NCBI GenBank assembly: GCA_946481105.1
Contig: CAMLMM010000052.1
Location: forward strand, 1-14,407
Length of the DNA: 14,407 nt
Direction: 5' to 3'
DNA from: an uncultured Alphaproteobacteria bacterium
Lineage (GTDB): Bacteria; Pseudomonadota; Alphaproteobacteria; Micavibrionales; Micavibrionaceae
The notes under the pieces were generated by a model that saw only the letters and a program-made list of their open reading frames with translations, searched no databases and was not told the DNA's origin. The translations under genes and the position numbers were made by a program. Positions 6,493 through 13,481 of this stretch are shown piece after piece (position 1 is the first letter of the stretch; every line of letters starts with the position of its first letter).

Positions 6493-7443
6493 TTAAGTGA
6501 TTTTGAGGGTTTCCGCCGGGGGCATATTTGCCATGGCCTTCTCGATATCGTCCAGAAACGGCATCGCCGCCTGCGTCCCGACTTTGGTACAGGTCAGGCT
6601 TCCCGCCACGCTGGCGCGGCGCATCGCTTCGGGCAACGGCAGTCCGGCATGTATGGCTGCCGCGAACGTGCCGCAATACGCATCGCCCGCGCCTGTAATA
6701 TCGACAACCAGACTTTGGTCGAGCGGCATGATCGGTACGCCCCAGGCGTGCCCTTCTTTCGTAACCGCCACCGCACCGCCTTTACCCAGCGTCACGATAC
6801 AGGTCATCTTGCCTTCGATAGCGAGTGCCTGAGCAAGTTTCAGCGCATTATTTTCAGTCCGCAGATTCAGTTTCTCGGCAATTTGCCGCGCCTCAATACT
6901 ATTGACAATAAGATAGTCGATATTGCCCAGCGCCTTCTTTGGAATAGTAATGGCCGGGGCCAGATTCAAAATGGTTTTAACGCCTTTGGCATGCGCGCGT
7001 TCCAGAAGAGTGATCGTATGCTCGACTGGCAATTCCATCTGCATCAGCAGGATATTGGAATCGAGTAATATCTCATCCGGCACCTGCTCATGGATAACTT
7101 CCATATTGGCACCCGACATGACCATAATCTGATTTTCACCGGTTTTATCGCGGGCAACGACGGCGCATCCGCTCGGCAGTGTATCCGAATAGGCAACGCC
7201 CGATACCATCACGCCTTGGGATTTTAATTCCTCGCGCATTGTTTTGCCGTAATCGTCATTCCCTACCCGGCCTATCAAGGCGACTTTTGTCGCCCCGGCA
7301 CGTGCAGCAGCCAATGCCTGATTGGCCCCCTTTCCACCGGGGGTCAGGGTATAATCACGGGACAACACCGTCTCACCGGGTTCCGGAAATTTTTCCAGCC
7401 CAATGGCAATGTCCATATTCAGCGAACCAAAAACAATAATCAT
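6493..7443 (-). CDS. rbsK: ribokinase
   Basis: Ribokinase converts D-ribose and ATP to ribose 5-phosphate in the cytoplasm, feeding the pentose phosphate pathway and nucleotide synthesis. The 316 residues are the usual length. LNMDI (8-12) is the N-terminal substrate motif. PGGKGANQALAAARAG (35-50) is diagnostic of RbsK among PfkB kinases. ADP/ATP contacts sit around VTLGKGGA (217-224), and DITGAGDAYCG (248-258) carries catalytic Asp254. The ATG at 7443 has AGGG eight bases upstream. No ribose transporter or RbsD gene is adjacent, so ribose may come from nucleoside breakdown, or the true substrate may be another sugar. It diverges from hemA across a 124-base region with a perfect 15-bp palindrome. 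Confidence 0.9.
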   Translation of the reverse strand: MIIVFGSLNMDIAIGLEKFPEPGETVLSRDYTLTPGGKGANQALAAARAGATKVALIGRVGNDDYGKTMREELKSQGVMVSGVAYSDTLPSGCAVVARDKTGENQIMVMSGANMEVIHEQVPDEILLDSNILLMQMELPVEHTITLLERAHAKGVKTILNLAPAITIPKKALGNIDYLIVNSIEARQIAEKLNLRTENNALKLAQALAIEGKMTCIVTLGKGGAVAVTKEGHAWGVPIMPLDQSLVVDITGAGDAYCGTFAAAIHAGLPLPEAMRRASVAGSLTCTKVGTQAAMPFLDDIEKAMANMPPAETLKIT

Positions 7444-7487
7444 GGAAATACCCTATCATATTATTACCCTGAACTACAGGGGCCAGT

Positions 7488-7502
7488 TAAGAATCATTCT
7501 TA
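7488..7502. promoter_or_regulatory. perfect 15-bp palindrome, iron-control-box-like
   Basis: TAAGAAT-C-ATTCTTA is a perfect inverted repeat. Its core AGAA-N3-TTCT matches the core of the alphaproteobacterial Irr iron control element (TTTAGAA-N3-TTCTAAA), with one mismatch per half-site in the flanks. It lies between rbsK and hemA, ten bases upstream of a possible hemA -35. Haem synthesis genes are classic targets of Irr/Fur-type regulators, so iron or haem control of hemA is plausible but unproven. Confidence 0.5.
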
Positions 7503-7512
7503 TACGTAATCA

Positions 7513-7543
7513 TTGTACAGGAGAATAGTTGCAGCTATATAAA
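7513..7543 (+). promoter_or_regulatory. candidate hemA promoter
   Basis: TTGTAC (7513-7518) is followed after 17 bases by TATATAAA (7536-7543). The -35 match is weak (3/6) and the -10 moderate. Distance to the hemA ATG is about 25 bases, and the palindrome at 7488-7502 lies just upstream. Confidence 0.35.
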
Positions 7544-7567
7544 GAATAATAATTAAGGACTCTTTGC

Positions 7568-8791
7568 ATGGACTATCGCGCCTTTTTTGATGCCCGTATC
7601 GCCGACCTGAAAAACGAAGGCCGTTACCGCAGCTTTGCCAATCTCGAACGTATCGTTGGCCGCTTTCCCACTGCACTTTACCGCGACCCGAACGGCACTA
7701 CAAAGGAAGTCACCATCTGGTGCAGTAATGATTATCTCGGCATGGGGCAAAATCCGGTGGTGCTGAATGCAATGCACAATGCAATTGACCGCTCCGGCGC
7801 GGGGGCGGGAGGTACACGGAATATTTCCGGCACAACACGTTATGTGGTGGAACTTGAATCGTCATTGGCCGATCTGCATCAAAAAGAAGCCGCGCTGGTT
7901 TTCCCGTCCGGCTACACCGCCAATGAAGGCGCACTCTCCACCATCATTAAATTACTGCCGGATTGCCAGGTATTTTCGGACGAACTCAACCACGCCTCGA
8001 TGATCCACGGCATCCGCGATGGCAAAAGCGTCAAACATATATACCGCCATAATGACTTGAATCACCTGGAAGACCTGCTGCGCGCCGCGCCGACCAACTG
8101 CCCGAAACTGATTGCGTTTGAATCCGTCTATTCAATGGAAGGCGATATCGCGCCAGTCGAAGCCATTTGCGACCTCGCCAAAAAATACGACGCCATGACC
8201 TATCTGGATGAGGTCCATGCCGTCGGTGTCTATGGACCGCGCGGCGGCGGGGTGGCCGAAGAACGGGGTCTGATGGACCGCATCGACATCATCGAAGGCA
8301 CCTTTGGCAAAGCCTATGGCCTGATGGGCGGTTTTATCACCGCGAACGCCTCGATCATCGACGCCGTGCGCTCCTATTCCGGGAATTTTATTTTTACGAC
8401 AGCCCTGCCTCCGGCTTTATGCGCGGGTGCCCTGGCCAGTGTTGAATATCTGAAAACATCGCAGGTTGAGCGCACCCGTATCCGCAGCAATGCCAGATAC
8501 CTGAAGGCCGGGCTGGATAAAGCCGGTCTGCGTTACCTGCCGGGCGAAAGTCATATCGTGCCGCTGGTCGTTGGGGACTCGGTGTGTTGCAAAGGCATTA
8601 CCGACTGGCTGCTGCACGCGCACGACATTTACGTGCAACCGATAAATTACCCGACCGTGCCGCGCGGCACAGAACGTATGCGCCTGACCGCCACTGCCGT
8701 GCACAGCACCGAACAAATTGACCGCATGGTATCCATCCTCTCCAATCTCTGGGACGAAAACCATGGCTTCCCGTTTATGCAAGTCGCTTAA
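7568..8791 (+). CDS. hemA: 5-aminolevulinate synthase
   Basis: ALAS is the PLP enzyme that condenses glycine with succinyl-CoA to 5-aminolevulinate, the committed step of haem synthesis by the C4 (Shemin) route used by alphaproteobacteria and mitochondria. The 407 residues match the family length. Visible motifs are [11 protein letters not shown] (substrate loop), [14 protein letters not shown] (78-90, the glycine-rich segment), [11 protein letters not shown] with Asp214 and His217 contacting PLP, and [13 protein letters not shown] with Lys248 as the Schiff-base lysine. The TTALPP motif follows. The numbering fits the Rhodobacter capsulatus enzyme, whose PLP lysine is also 248. AAGGA lies eight bases before the ATG. 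The stop overlaps the convergent cysteine synthase gene by four bases. Confidence 0.96.
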   Translation: MDYRAFFDARIADLKNEGRYRSFANLERIVGRFPTALYRDPNGTTKEVTIWCSNDYLGMGQNPVVLNAMHNAIDRSGAGAGGTRNISGTTRYVVELESSLADLHQKEAALVFPSGYTANEGALSTIIKLLPDCQVFSDELNHASMIHGIRDGKSVKHIYRHNDLNHLEDLLRAAPTNCPKLIAFESVYSMEGDIAPVEAICDLAKKYDAMTYLDEVHAVGVYGPRGGGVAEERGLMDRIDIIEGTFGKAYGLMGGFITANASIIDAVRSYSGNFIFTTALPPALCAGALASVEYLKTSQVERTRIRSNARYLKAGLDKAGLRYLPGESHIVPLVVGDSVCCKGITDWLLHAHDIYVQPINYPTVPRGTERMRLTATAVHSTEQIDRMVSILSNLWDENHGFPFMQVA

Positions 8792-9711
8792 TTATACATC
8801 TGCGACAGATATTTCTCACCCCGGTCACATAAAAACGTCAGCACCGTTTTGATGGATGAGTGCTGCCGCTTCACTTCACGCGCGGCCCATACATTGGCCC
8901 CGCTGCTCGGCCCCACGAACAATCCCTTTTCCCGCGCCAATTGTTCGGCAACCTCAACAGCCAAAGGCCCCCGCACGTTAATGATATCGGTGACTTCATC
9001 CTTGTGACGCTCGTAAATCGTCGGCACGAATCCATCTGAAATCCCTTCGATTTTATGGTCCGCAATCATACAGCATTCCAGCGTGCGTGACTCGGTCGGC
9101 TCCATCGCAAAAACTTTTAAATCCGGGTTATGGTCCCGGCGCAGCCCCTGCGCGACGCCAATCAGTGTCCCTCCTGTCCCCACGCCCTGCACCACTGCAT
9201 CGATTTTCATGCCCGGCGGCAGCTGATCGATAATCTCCCGCGCCAGCCATTCGCGGTTTTCATCGACATTCCATTCATTGTCGAATTGCTGGGGGCAATA
9301 ATGCCCCGGCTGCTGCCCCAGGCGTATGGCTTCGGCCCGTGCTTCGTTGACCTGAAAATGCCCGACTGCGCGAATCTCCGCCCCGAACCCACGCGAAATG
9401 CGTACCCGTTCATTGCTATAGCCCTCGGGCATCAGCACAATCATTTTATAACCTTTAACGGCAGCAATCATCGACAGGGCATTACCCGTGTTGCCGCTCG
9501 TCGCCTCGACAATCGTATAACCGGGTTTTAACAACCCTGCGCGCTCCGCCTGCTCAATCATATACAGTGCCATGCGCGCCTTGATCGACCCGGACGGGTT
9601 AAAGAACTCGGCCTTGGCAATTACCCCGTCGCCTAAATCCAGCAGCGGCGTATTCCCGATACAATCAAGAATGGATGTCGATAATGCGGAAGATGTTTTT
9701 TGGTTCGTCAT
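8788..9711 (-). CDS. cysteine synthase family PLP enzyme (CysK/CBS type)
   Basis: This 307-residue fold-type II PLP enzyme is most like O-acetylserine sulfhydrylase, which makes cysteine from O-acetylserine and sulfide. [17 protein letters not shown] carries the PLP lysine, Lys44. [14 protein letters not shown] (71-84) is the substrate-binding loop. [11 protein letters not shown] is the phosphate-binding glycine loop, and [11 protein letters not shown] lies near the C-terminus with the PLP ring-N contact. The residue after the PLP lysine is Ala, where many relatives have Asp or Cys, a small but visible variation. No C-terminal CBS domains are present. It could be a cystathionine beta-synthase or a related beta-replacement enzyme. 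Start at 9711 lacks a strong ribosome binding site. Its last four bases overlap the end of hemA. Confidence 0.87.
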   Translation of the reverse strand: MTNQKTSSALSTSILDCIGNTPLLDLGDGVIAKAEFFNPSGSIKARMALYMIEQAERAGLLKPGYTIVEATSGNTGNALSMIAAVKGYKMIVLMPEGYSNERVRISRGFGAEIRAVGHFQVNEARAEAIRLGQQPGHYCPQQFDNEWNVDENREWLAREIIDQLPPGMKIDAVVQGVGTGGTLIGVAQGLRRDHNPDLKVFAMEPTESRTLECCMIADHKIEGISDGFVPTIYERHKDEVTDIINVRGPLAVEVAEQLAREKGLFVGPSSGANVWAAREVKRQHSSIKTVLTFLCDRGEKYLSQMYN

Positions 9712-9749
9712 GTCACAAAGCTACTCTCTTTATTCCACAGAACAAGAGT

Positions 9750-9815
9750 CTAGCCGTGCAGAGCAACATTTTTTCGGCGCTCGTCCGCCGTCATGGGCAC
9801 GCTGACCGTATCCAT
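9750..9815 (-). CDS. possible 21-residue leader peptide upstream of the cysteine synthase gene
   Basis: An ATG at 9815 opens a 21-codon frame (starting MDTVSVPMTADERR, ending at TAG 9752-9750) about 38 bases ahead of the cysteine synthase ATG. CAGG lies five bases before the ATG and forms the 3' arm of the hairpin at 9821-9838, so initiation could be masked. It has no cysteine run typical of attenuator peptides. It may be chance. Confidence 0.2.
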   Translation of the reverse strand: MDTVSVPMTADERRKNVALHG

Positions 9816-9820
9816 GGAAG

Positions 9821-9838
9821 CCTGATCTGAAAATCAGG
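9821..9838. repeat. short inverted repeat CCTGAT/ATCAGG
   Basis: Six-base arms CCTGAT (9821-9826) and ATCAGG (9833-9838) flank a six-base loop. No T-run follows on either strand, so it does not look like a terminator. On the minus strand its second arm includes the possible ribosome binding site of the small frame at 9750-9815. Confidence 0.35.
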
Positions 9839-9841
9839 TAC

Positions 9842-9864
9842 AAAAAAAGAGGGTAATTACCCTC
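9842..9864 (-). terminator. intrinsic terminator of the 68-residue gene
   Basis: Directly after the stop codon on the minus strand, GAGGGTAATTACCCTC (9864-9849, a perfect palindrome) is followed by seven T residues (9848-9842). The stem is 5-6 bp. Confidence 0.75.
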
Positions 9865-10071
9865 TTACTTCATATTCAGCGCAAGACGCGCCTCAAATTC
9901 CTGCTCATCGCCCGTACCGATATGATCGGCGACTACAGCAGTATCGACCATCTGTGGTGTGTCCGGGATTATCGCTGATTGTTGAAAACTCTTGGCTGCC
10001 TGCCCGGTTAAGTGAGCACTTACAGCGTCACGCTCTGCGGGAGTTTTACAGTTTTCGAAGTATCTGCACAT
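9865..10071 (-). CDS. small hypothetical protein (68 residues)
   Basis: I do not recognise this protein. It begins MCRYFENCKTPAERDAVSAHL, with two cysteines six residues apart in the first eight residues, and then has a Gln/Ala-rich middle and an acidic C-terminal part (TGDEQEFEARL). It has no signal peptide or membrane segment. A good ribosome binding site (AAGGAG, nine bases before the ATG) and a tight intrinsic terminator straight after the stop support a real, independently transcribed gene. The neighbours are a convergent-free minus-strand set (TetR gene upstream, cysteine synthase downstream), which gives no functional hint. Confidence 0.68.
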   Translation of the reverse strand: MCRYFENCKTPAERDAVSAHLTGQAAKSFQQSAIIPDTPQMVDTAVVADHIGTGDEQEFEARLALNMK

Positions 10072-10160
10072 AAGCGTTGTCTCCTTTTGCTAATGTGCCC
10101 CCCATATAGTTATTTTACGAAGTTATTGTCAATAAAAAACGAAGTCTTATAGACAGAATT

Positions 10161-10763
10161 TTAAGCAGGTTTGCGGATATAATCCATCGCCATATCCAGC
10201 CGTGCCAGGGATTTGTCGAGAACAGCCATGGTTTTGGCCAGATCAGGGCTGTCATCCCCGGACCAGGCCCATAAAACCCATCCGTAAAAAGCCATAAGGC
10301 CCATCAACCGCAGCTGTCCCAATGGCCCACTCAAATCCATCCCGGCCAGGCGTCCCATGCGGGTCATGCTGGCCCGCAGAATGCGGATATCGGCGCAACT
10401 TTCCTGCTTCGACCAGCCAAACGCCTTCATAAAGGATATATGTGCCGCCCGGTCCTGATTGGCCAGTTCCAGCCGTTCCATTAATATATCGAATAAACGG
10501 TCACGCACCGAAATATCTCCGTCAATATCCGGGAAAGCCTCTTCCACCTGCGCGTCCAGATCATCACAAATCATGCGGATAATATCGCTTTTAGTGGGGA
10601 ATACGCTTTCAAGTTCTTCAACTGTCAAACCTGCGTTTGTGGCGATTTCATAAGGGGATACAAACTCCCATGGGCCTTCGGCGGCCAGTTGCAATGCTGA
10701 TTCCGCCGCCAGATTGCGGATTTTAGTTGTATTTTTCGGCTGATCTGCTTTTTTACGGGCCAT
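10161..10763 (-). CDS. TetR/AcrR-family transcriptional regulator
   Basis: This 200-residue protein has the TetR layout: an N-terminal three-helix DNA-binding domain and an all-helical ligand or dimerisation domain. Residues about 14-64 hold it: TKIRNLAAESALQLAAEGPW, then the helix-turn-helix IATNAGLTVEELESVFPTK and SDIIRMICDDL. The variant PTKSDIIR replaces the common F.sKe.L. The C-terminal domain (about 85-198) is rich in Leu, Met and Trp; its ligand is not predictable. I start at the ATG at 10763; a TTG at 10799 would add 12 residues. It diverges from the adenosine-kinase-like gene 57 bases away, its likeliest target besides itself. An imperfect GCAGG-N10-CCTGC repeat overlaps its start. 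A distant relation to COQ9-like folds is possible. Confidence 0.8.
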   Translation of the reverse strand: MARKKADQPKNTTKIRNLAAESALQLAAEGPWEFVSPYEIATNAGLTVEELESVFPTKSDIIRMICDDLDAQVEEAFPDIDGDISVRDRLFDILMERLELANQDRAAHISFMKAFGWSKQESCADIRILRASMTRMGRLAGMDLSGPLGQLRLMGLMAFYGWVLWAWSGDDSPDLAKTMAVLDKSLARLDMAMDYIRKPA

Positions 10764-10783
10764 GCAGGGGAAAATAAGCCTGC
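10764..10783. promoter_or_regulatory. weak candidate operator in the TetR/PfkB divergent region
   Basis: GCAGG (10764-10768) and CCTGC (10779-10783) form a short inverted repeat with a 10-base spacer, directly upstream of the TetR start codon. Arm length is only five bases, so this is a hint, not a demonstrated site. Confidence 0.2.
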
Positions 10784-10820
10784 TGCCCGATGAATTCAAC
10801 TGAAAAGGTTTGGTAATTAT

Positions 10821-11804
10821 ATGTCTACAAAATACGGTGTCACGGCTATCGGAAATGCCATTGTCGATATTCTGGCCCCGGCCAGCGATGATTTAATCCG
10901 CTCCCAGGAAGCTTTTGGCATGCGCCGTGGGCATATGACGTTGATTAACGCCGAACGTGCGGCGGATATTTATAAATTGATGGGTCCGGCCACGGAAATG
11001 TCCGGCGGGTCGGCGGCGAATACAATGGCCGCTTATGCTTCCCTTGGCGGCAAGGGTGCGTTTATCGGTAAAGTCGCGAATGACCAGTTCGGTAAAGTTT
11101 TTACCCACGACATGAACGCGATCGGCATTGATTTCGATACGCCGCCAATGGTCGGTGGCTTGCCAACGGCACAATGTCTTATCCTCGTGACCTCGGACGC
11201 CGCGCGTACCATGAACACGTTCCTTGGCACCTCGACTAAATTTAAACCCGAAGACGTCAACGAAGACCTGATCGCCAATTCGGATATCACCTATCTCGAA
11301 GGTTATCTGTTTGATGACGCCCCAGCAAAGGAAGCTTTCTTCAAGGCCGCCGACATGGTGCGTAAACACGGAAAACGCCTGGCTTTGACCCTGTCTGACC
11401 CGTTCTGTGTCGTGCGCCACCGTGACGATTTCAAACGCCTTATTTCCATCGCGGATATTCTGCTGGCCAATCACAACGAAGCTATCGAACTGACAGGCAT
11501 CAGCGATGCAGACAAAGCCATCGAAGCCCTGCGCGGCATGTGTGACACCATTGCCATCACCATGGGTGAAAAGGGATCACGCATTATGCGCGGCAATGAA
11601 ACCTATAACATCGCGCCGGTGGCGCCACCGCAGCTGGTGGACACAACTGGCGCCGGCGACGCCTATGCCGCCGGATTCCTGTTCGGCCTGACCGAAGGCA
11701 AAGACCTTGCCACGTGCGGCCACTACGGGTCGGTAGCAGCCAGTGAGGTCATAAGCCATATGGGCCCACGCCCGCTGAAAAAGCTCCGCGAATTAATCGC
11801 TTAA
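10821..11804 (+). CDS. adenosine kinase-like PfkB-family kinase
   Basis: The 327-residue protein belongs to the adenosine-kinase-like branch of the PfkB superfamily. It has IGNAIVDILA (10-19), the substrate glycine motif SGGSAANTMAAYASLGG (61-77), and FIGKVANDQFG. The C-terminal signature DTTGAGDAYAAGFLFG starts at Asp274 with catalytic Asp280, followed by HMGPRP (313-318). Many alphaproteobacteria carry one such kinase, annotated as adenosine kinase or sugar kinase; the substrate here is not settled by sequence. It diverges from the TetR gene and ends at a bidirectional terminator. It is clearly a different paralogue from the kinase at 2799-3800, which has DTNGAGD and a longer N-terminal insertion. 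AAAGG lies about 12 bases upstream of the ATG, somewhat far. Confidence 0.88.
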   Translation: MSTKYGVTAIGNAIVDILAPASDDLIRSQEAFGMRRGHMTLINAERAADIYKLMGPATEMSGGSAANTMAAYASLGGKGAFIGKVANDQFGKVFTHDMNAIGIDFDTPPMVGGLPTAQCLILVTSDAARTMNTFLGTSTKFKPEDVNEDLIANSDITYLEGYLFDDAPAKEAFFKAADMVRKHGKRLALTLSDPFCVVRHRDDFKRLISIADILLANHNEAIELTGISDADKAIEALRGMCDTIAITMGEKGSRIMRGNETYNIAPVAPPQLVDTTGAGDAYAAGFLFGLTEGKDLATCGHYGSVAASEVISHMGPRPLKKLRELIA

Positions 11805-11807
11805 AAT

Positions 11808-11833
11808 AAAAGGCCGCTTGAAGCGGCCTTTTT
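11808..11833. terminator. bidirectional intrinsic terminator
   Basis: AGGCCGCT (11811-11818), a TGA loop, and AGCGGCCT (11822-11829) form a GC-rich stem. It is followed by five T residues on the plus strand and by TTTTATTTT on the minus strand. It serves both the kinase ending at 11804 and the convergent Lrp gene ending at 11854. Confidence 0.9.
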
Positions 11834-11853
11834 ATATGCACATGTTATGCAGA

Positions 11854-12366
11854 CTAATCTGTGTTAATCGGCACACCGGCTTGATACTTCGATGTCTTGA
11901 CCGATAGCGATGACTTCACCGATGCGATATTGGCGCTCTCCAAAAGATGGTTGGTCAGGAAATCCTGATAATCATCCCAGTCACGCGCAACGATTTTCAG
12001 CAGGAAGTCGCTTTCGCCCGTCATGACGTAGGCCTCACGAACCAGGGGCCATTTTTCAAGCAGGGTTTCAAACTTGCGCAGTTCCCCTTCGCCGACTGAA
12101 TTCAGTTTCACAGTGGTAAATACCGTGACTGGATAGCCAAGCGCCGAATGGTTGACTCGCGCATGATAAGACACAATTAAACCTGCATCTTCCAGATTGC
12201 GCACACGGCGCAGGCAAGGGGGAGCTGATATACCCGCGTTTTTTGCCAGATCGACATTGGTGATGCGCCCATTAGCCTGCAAATCGCTAATAATACGGCG
12301 GTCGATTTTGTCGAGCTTGACTGATCGGGCTTGATTAGGTGTAGTGGATGCTGGTTTATCCGTCAT
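11854..12366 (-). CDS. Lrp/AsnC-family transcriptional regulator
   Basis: The 170-residue protein has the standard two-domain plan. An N-terminal winged helix-turn-helix lies at about 18-65 (LDKIDRRIISDLQANGRIT, then LAKNAGISAPPCLRRVRNLEDAGLI). A C-terminal RAM effector/oligomerisation domain lies at about 77-160 (including YVMTGESDFLLKIVARD). Such proteins assemble as dimers to octamers, wrap DNA and respond to amino acids. The N-terminal 17 residues are an unstructured Thr/Pro extension and the tail GVPINTD is polar. It diverges from the ELM1-family gene across 109 bases that carry three TTTGG boxes at exact 21-base spacing, possible binding sites. AGGAAG lies about 11 bases upstream of the ATG at 12366. 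Confidence 0.93.
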   Translation of the reverse strand: MTDKPASTTPNQARSVKLDKIDRRIISDLQANGRITNVDLAKNAGISAPPCLRRVRNLEDAGLIVSYHARVNHSALGYPVTVFTTVKLNSVGEGELRKFETLLEKWPLVREAYVMTGESDFLLKIVARDWDDYQDFLTNHLLESANIASVKSSLSVKTSKYQAGVPINTD

Positions 12367-12397
12367 TTATAGGTTGCTTCCTCATTACGTTTTTATA

Positions 12398-12444
12398 TTT
12401 GGTGTCTTTAATATACGTTTTGGCGACCATATACAATAATTTGG
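12398..12444. promoter_or_regulatory. three helically phased TTTGG boxes
   Basis: TTTGG occurs at 12398-12402, 12419-12423 and 12440-12444, each step exactly 21 bases, or two helical turns. ATATAC also recurs at 12411-12416 and 12429-12434. The array fills the AT-rich region between the divergent Lrp and ELM1 genes, as expected for a protein that binds one face of the helix. No strong promoter was found. Confidence 0.35.
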
Positions 12445-12475
12445 TAAATTGAAACTTTTTTAGTTATTCATAAAA

Positions 12476-13441
12476 ATGAAGATGGAAAACGCAAAGAAAA
12501 CAGATACATGGCCGAATACGTGGATCGTAACTGAAGGCATGGCCGGGACTGAAAATCAGTGTCTGGGCGTTACCGAAGCTTTGGGGCTTAGTTCCAAAAC
12601 CTTTCGTACCAACTTAAAGTTCCCCTGGAATTACCTCTCCCCCTGGCTTGGTTTTGAATGTGCCTCTACTTTCACAGAACCGCTTGATCCACCCTGGCCT
12701 GATCTGTTGATCTGCTCCGGACGAAAAAGTATTGCCGCCGCGCGCTATATAAAAAAGAAAAGCGAAGGCCGCACTTTCGTCGTACAGATTCAGGATCCGC
12801 GCGTAAACCCGAAACAGTTCGACATGGTCGCCCTGCCCGCCCATGACCCGACACGCGGCGATAATGTCTTTGTGACAACCGCCACACCCAATCGTATCAC
12901 CGCCGAAAAACTTGCCGTCGCACGCGCAGAATGGGCATCAACCTTTGCACAACTTCCCGGCCCCCGAATTGCTGTACTTATTGGCGGCAGCACCAAACGT
13001 CATCACATGACATCGCTCGAAACACAACAACTGGTGCGTCAATTATCACCCCTGCGCGGATTGATGATCACGACATCACGCCGGACGGGCGAAACTAATA
13101 ATACGCTGTTGAAGCGCGACCTGACGAAACCGGAAAATTTTTTCTGGGACCGTGCCGGACCCAACCCCTATATGGGCATGCTTGCCTGGGCCGACTTTAT
13201 TCTCGTGACCGCCGACTCGACCTCAATGATTTCCGAAGCTGCCACAACCGGCAAACCTGTTTATGTTTTGCCCATGCCCGGTCTGACCCGGCGGCAGCAA
13301 CTCCTAGTCGATAATTTGAAAAAACACGGGGCCGTCCGGGATTTTGACGGGAAATTCGAGCCCTGGACTTACCCGCCTTTGGCCGATTCCGCGGCCATAG
13401 CGGCGGCGATACGCCAAAAAAGTGGGTTATTCGCAAAATAG
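12476..13441 (+). CDS. ELM1/DUF1022-family protein (GT-B-like)
   Basis: The 321-residue protein belongs to the family named after plant mitochondrial fission factor ELM1 (DUF1022, PF06258), which is widespread in alphaproteobacteria. The bacterial role is not well established. Motifs are TWIVTEGMAGTENQCLGVTEALG (here residues 15-37, the family's N-terminal signature), GRKSIAAARYIKK (82-94), VVQIQDPR, LIGGSTKRH (168-176) and TADSTSMISEAATTGKPVY (245-263). The fold resembles GT-B glycosyltransferases, with two Rossmann-like halves. It has no signal peptide or membrane segment, so it is cytoplasmic or peripheral. The start could be the ATG at 12476 or 12482; neither has a clear ribosome binding site. 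It precedes trxB by 40 bases and may be co-transcribed with it. Confidence 0.85.
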   Translation: MKMENAKKTDTWPNTWIVTEGMAGTENQCLGVTEALGLSSKTFRTNLKFPWNYLSPWLGFECASTFTEPLDPPWPDLLICSGRKSIAAARYIKKKSEGRTFVVQIQDPRVNPKQFDMVALPAHDPTRGDNVFVTTATPNRITAEKLAVARAEWASTFAQLPGPRIAVLIGGSTKRHHMTSLETQQLVRQLSPLRGLMITTSRRTGETNNTLLKRDLTKPENFFWDRAGPNPYMGMLAWADFILVTADSTSMISEAATTGKPVYVLPMPGLTRRQQLLVDNLKKHGAVRDFDGKFEPWTYPPLADSAAIAAAIRQKSGLFAK

Positions 13442-13481
13442 GCTTTATTTTCCCGTAAAGTCCCTCTAAATCATTGTTATC

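Noticed and set aside
9821..9838. CCTGAT/ATCAGG hairpin as a terminator
   Set aside because: No T-run follows on either strand.
10161..10799. TetR-family gene starting at TTG 10799
   Set aside because: No ribosome binding site was seen for the TTG, and the added residues do not look like part of the domain; the ATG at 10763 was preferred, though its ribosome binding site is also weak.
10893..11474. Minus-strand 193-codon open frame
   Set aside because: It is the antisense shadow of the adenosine-kinase-like gene.
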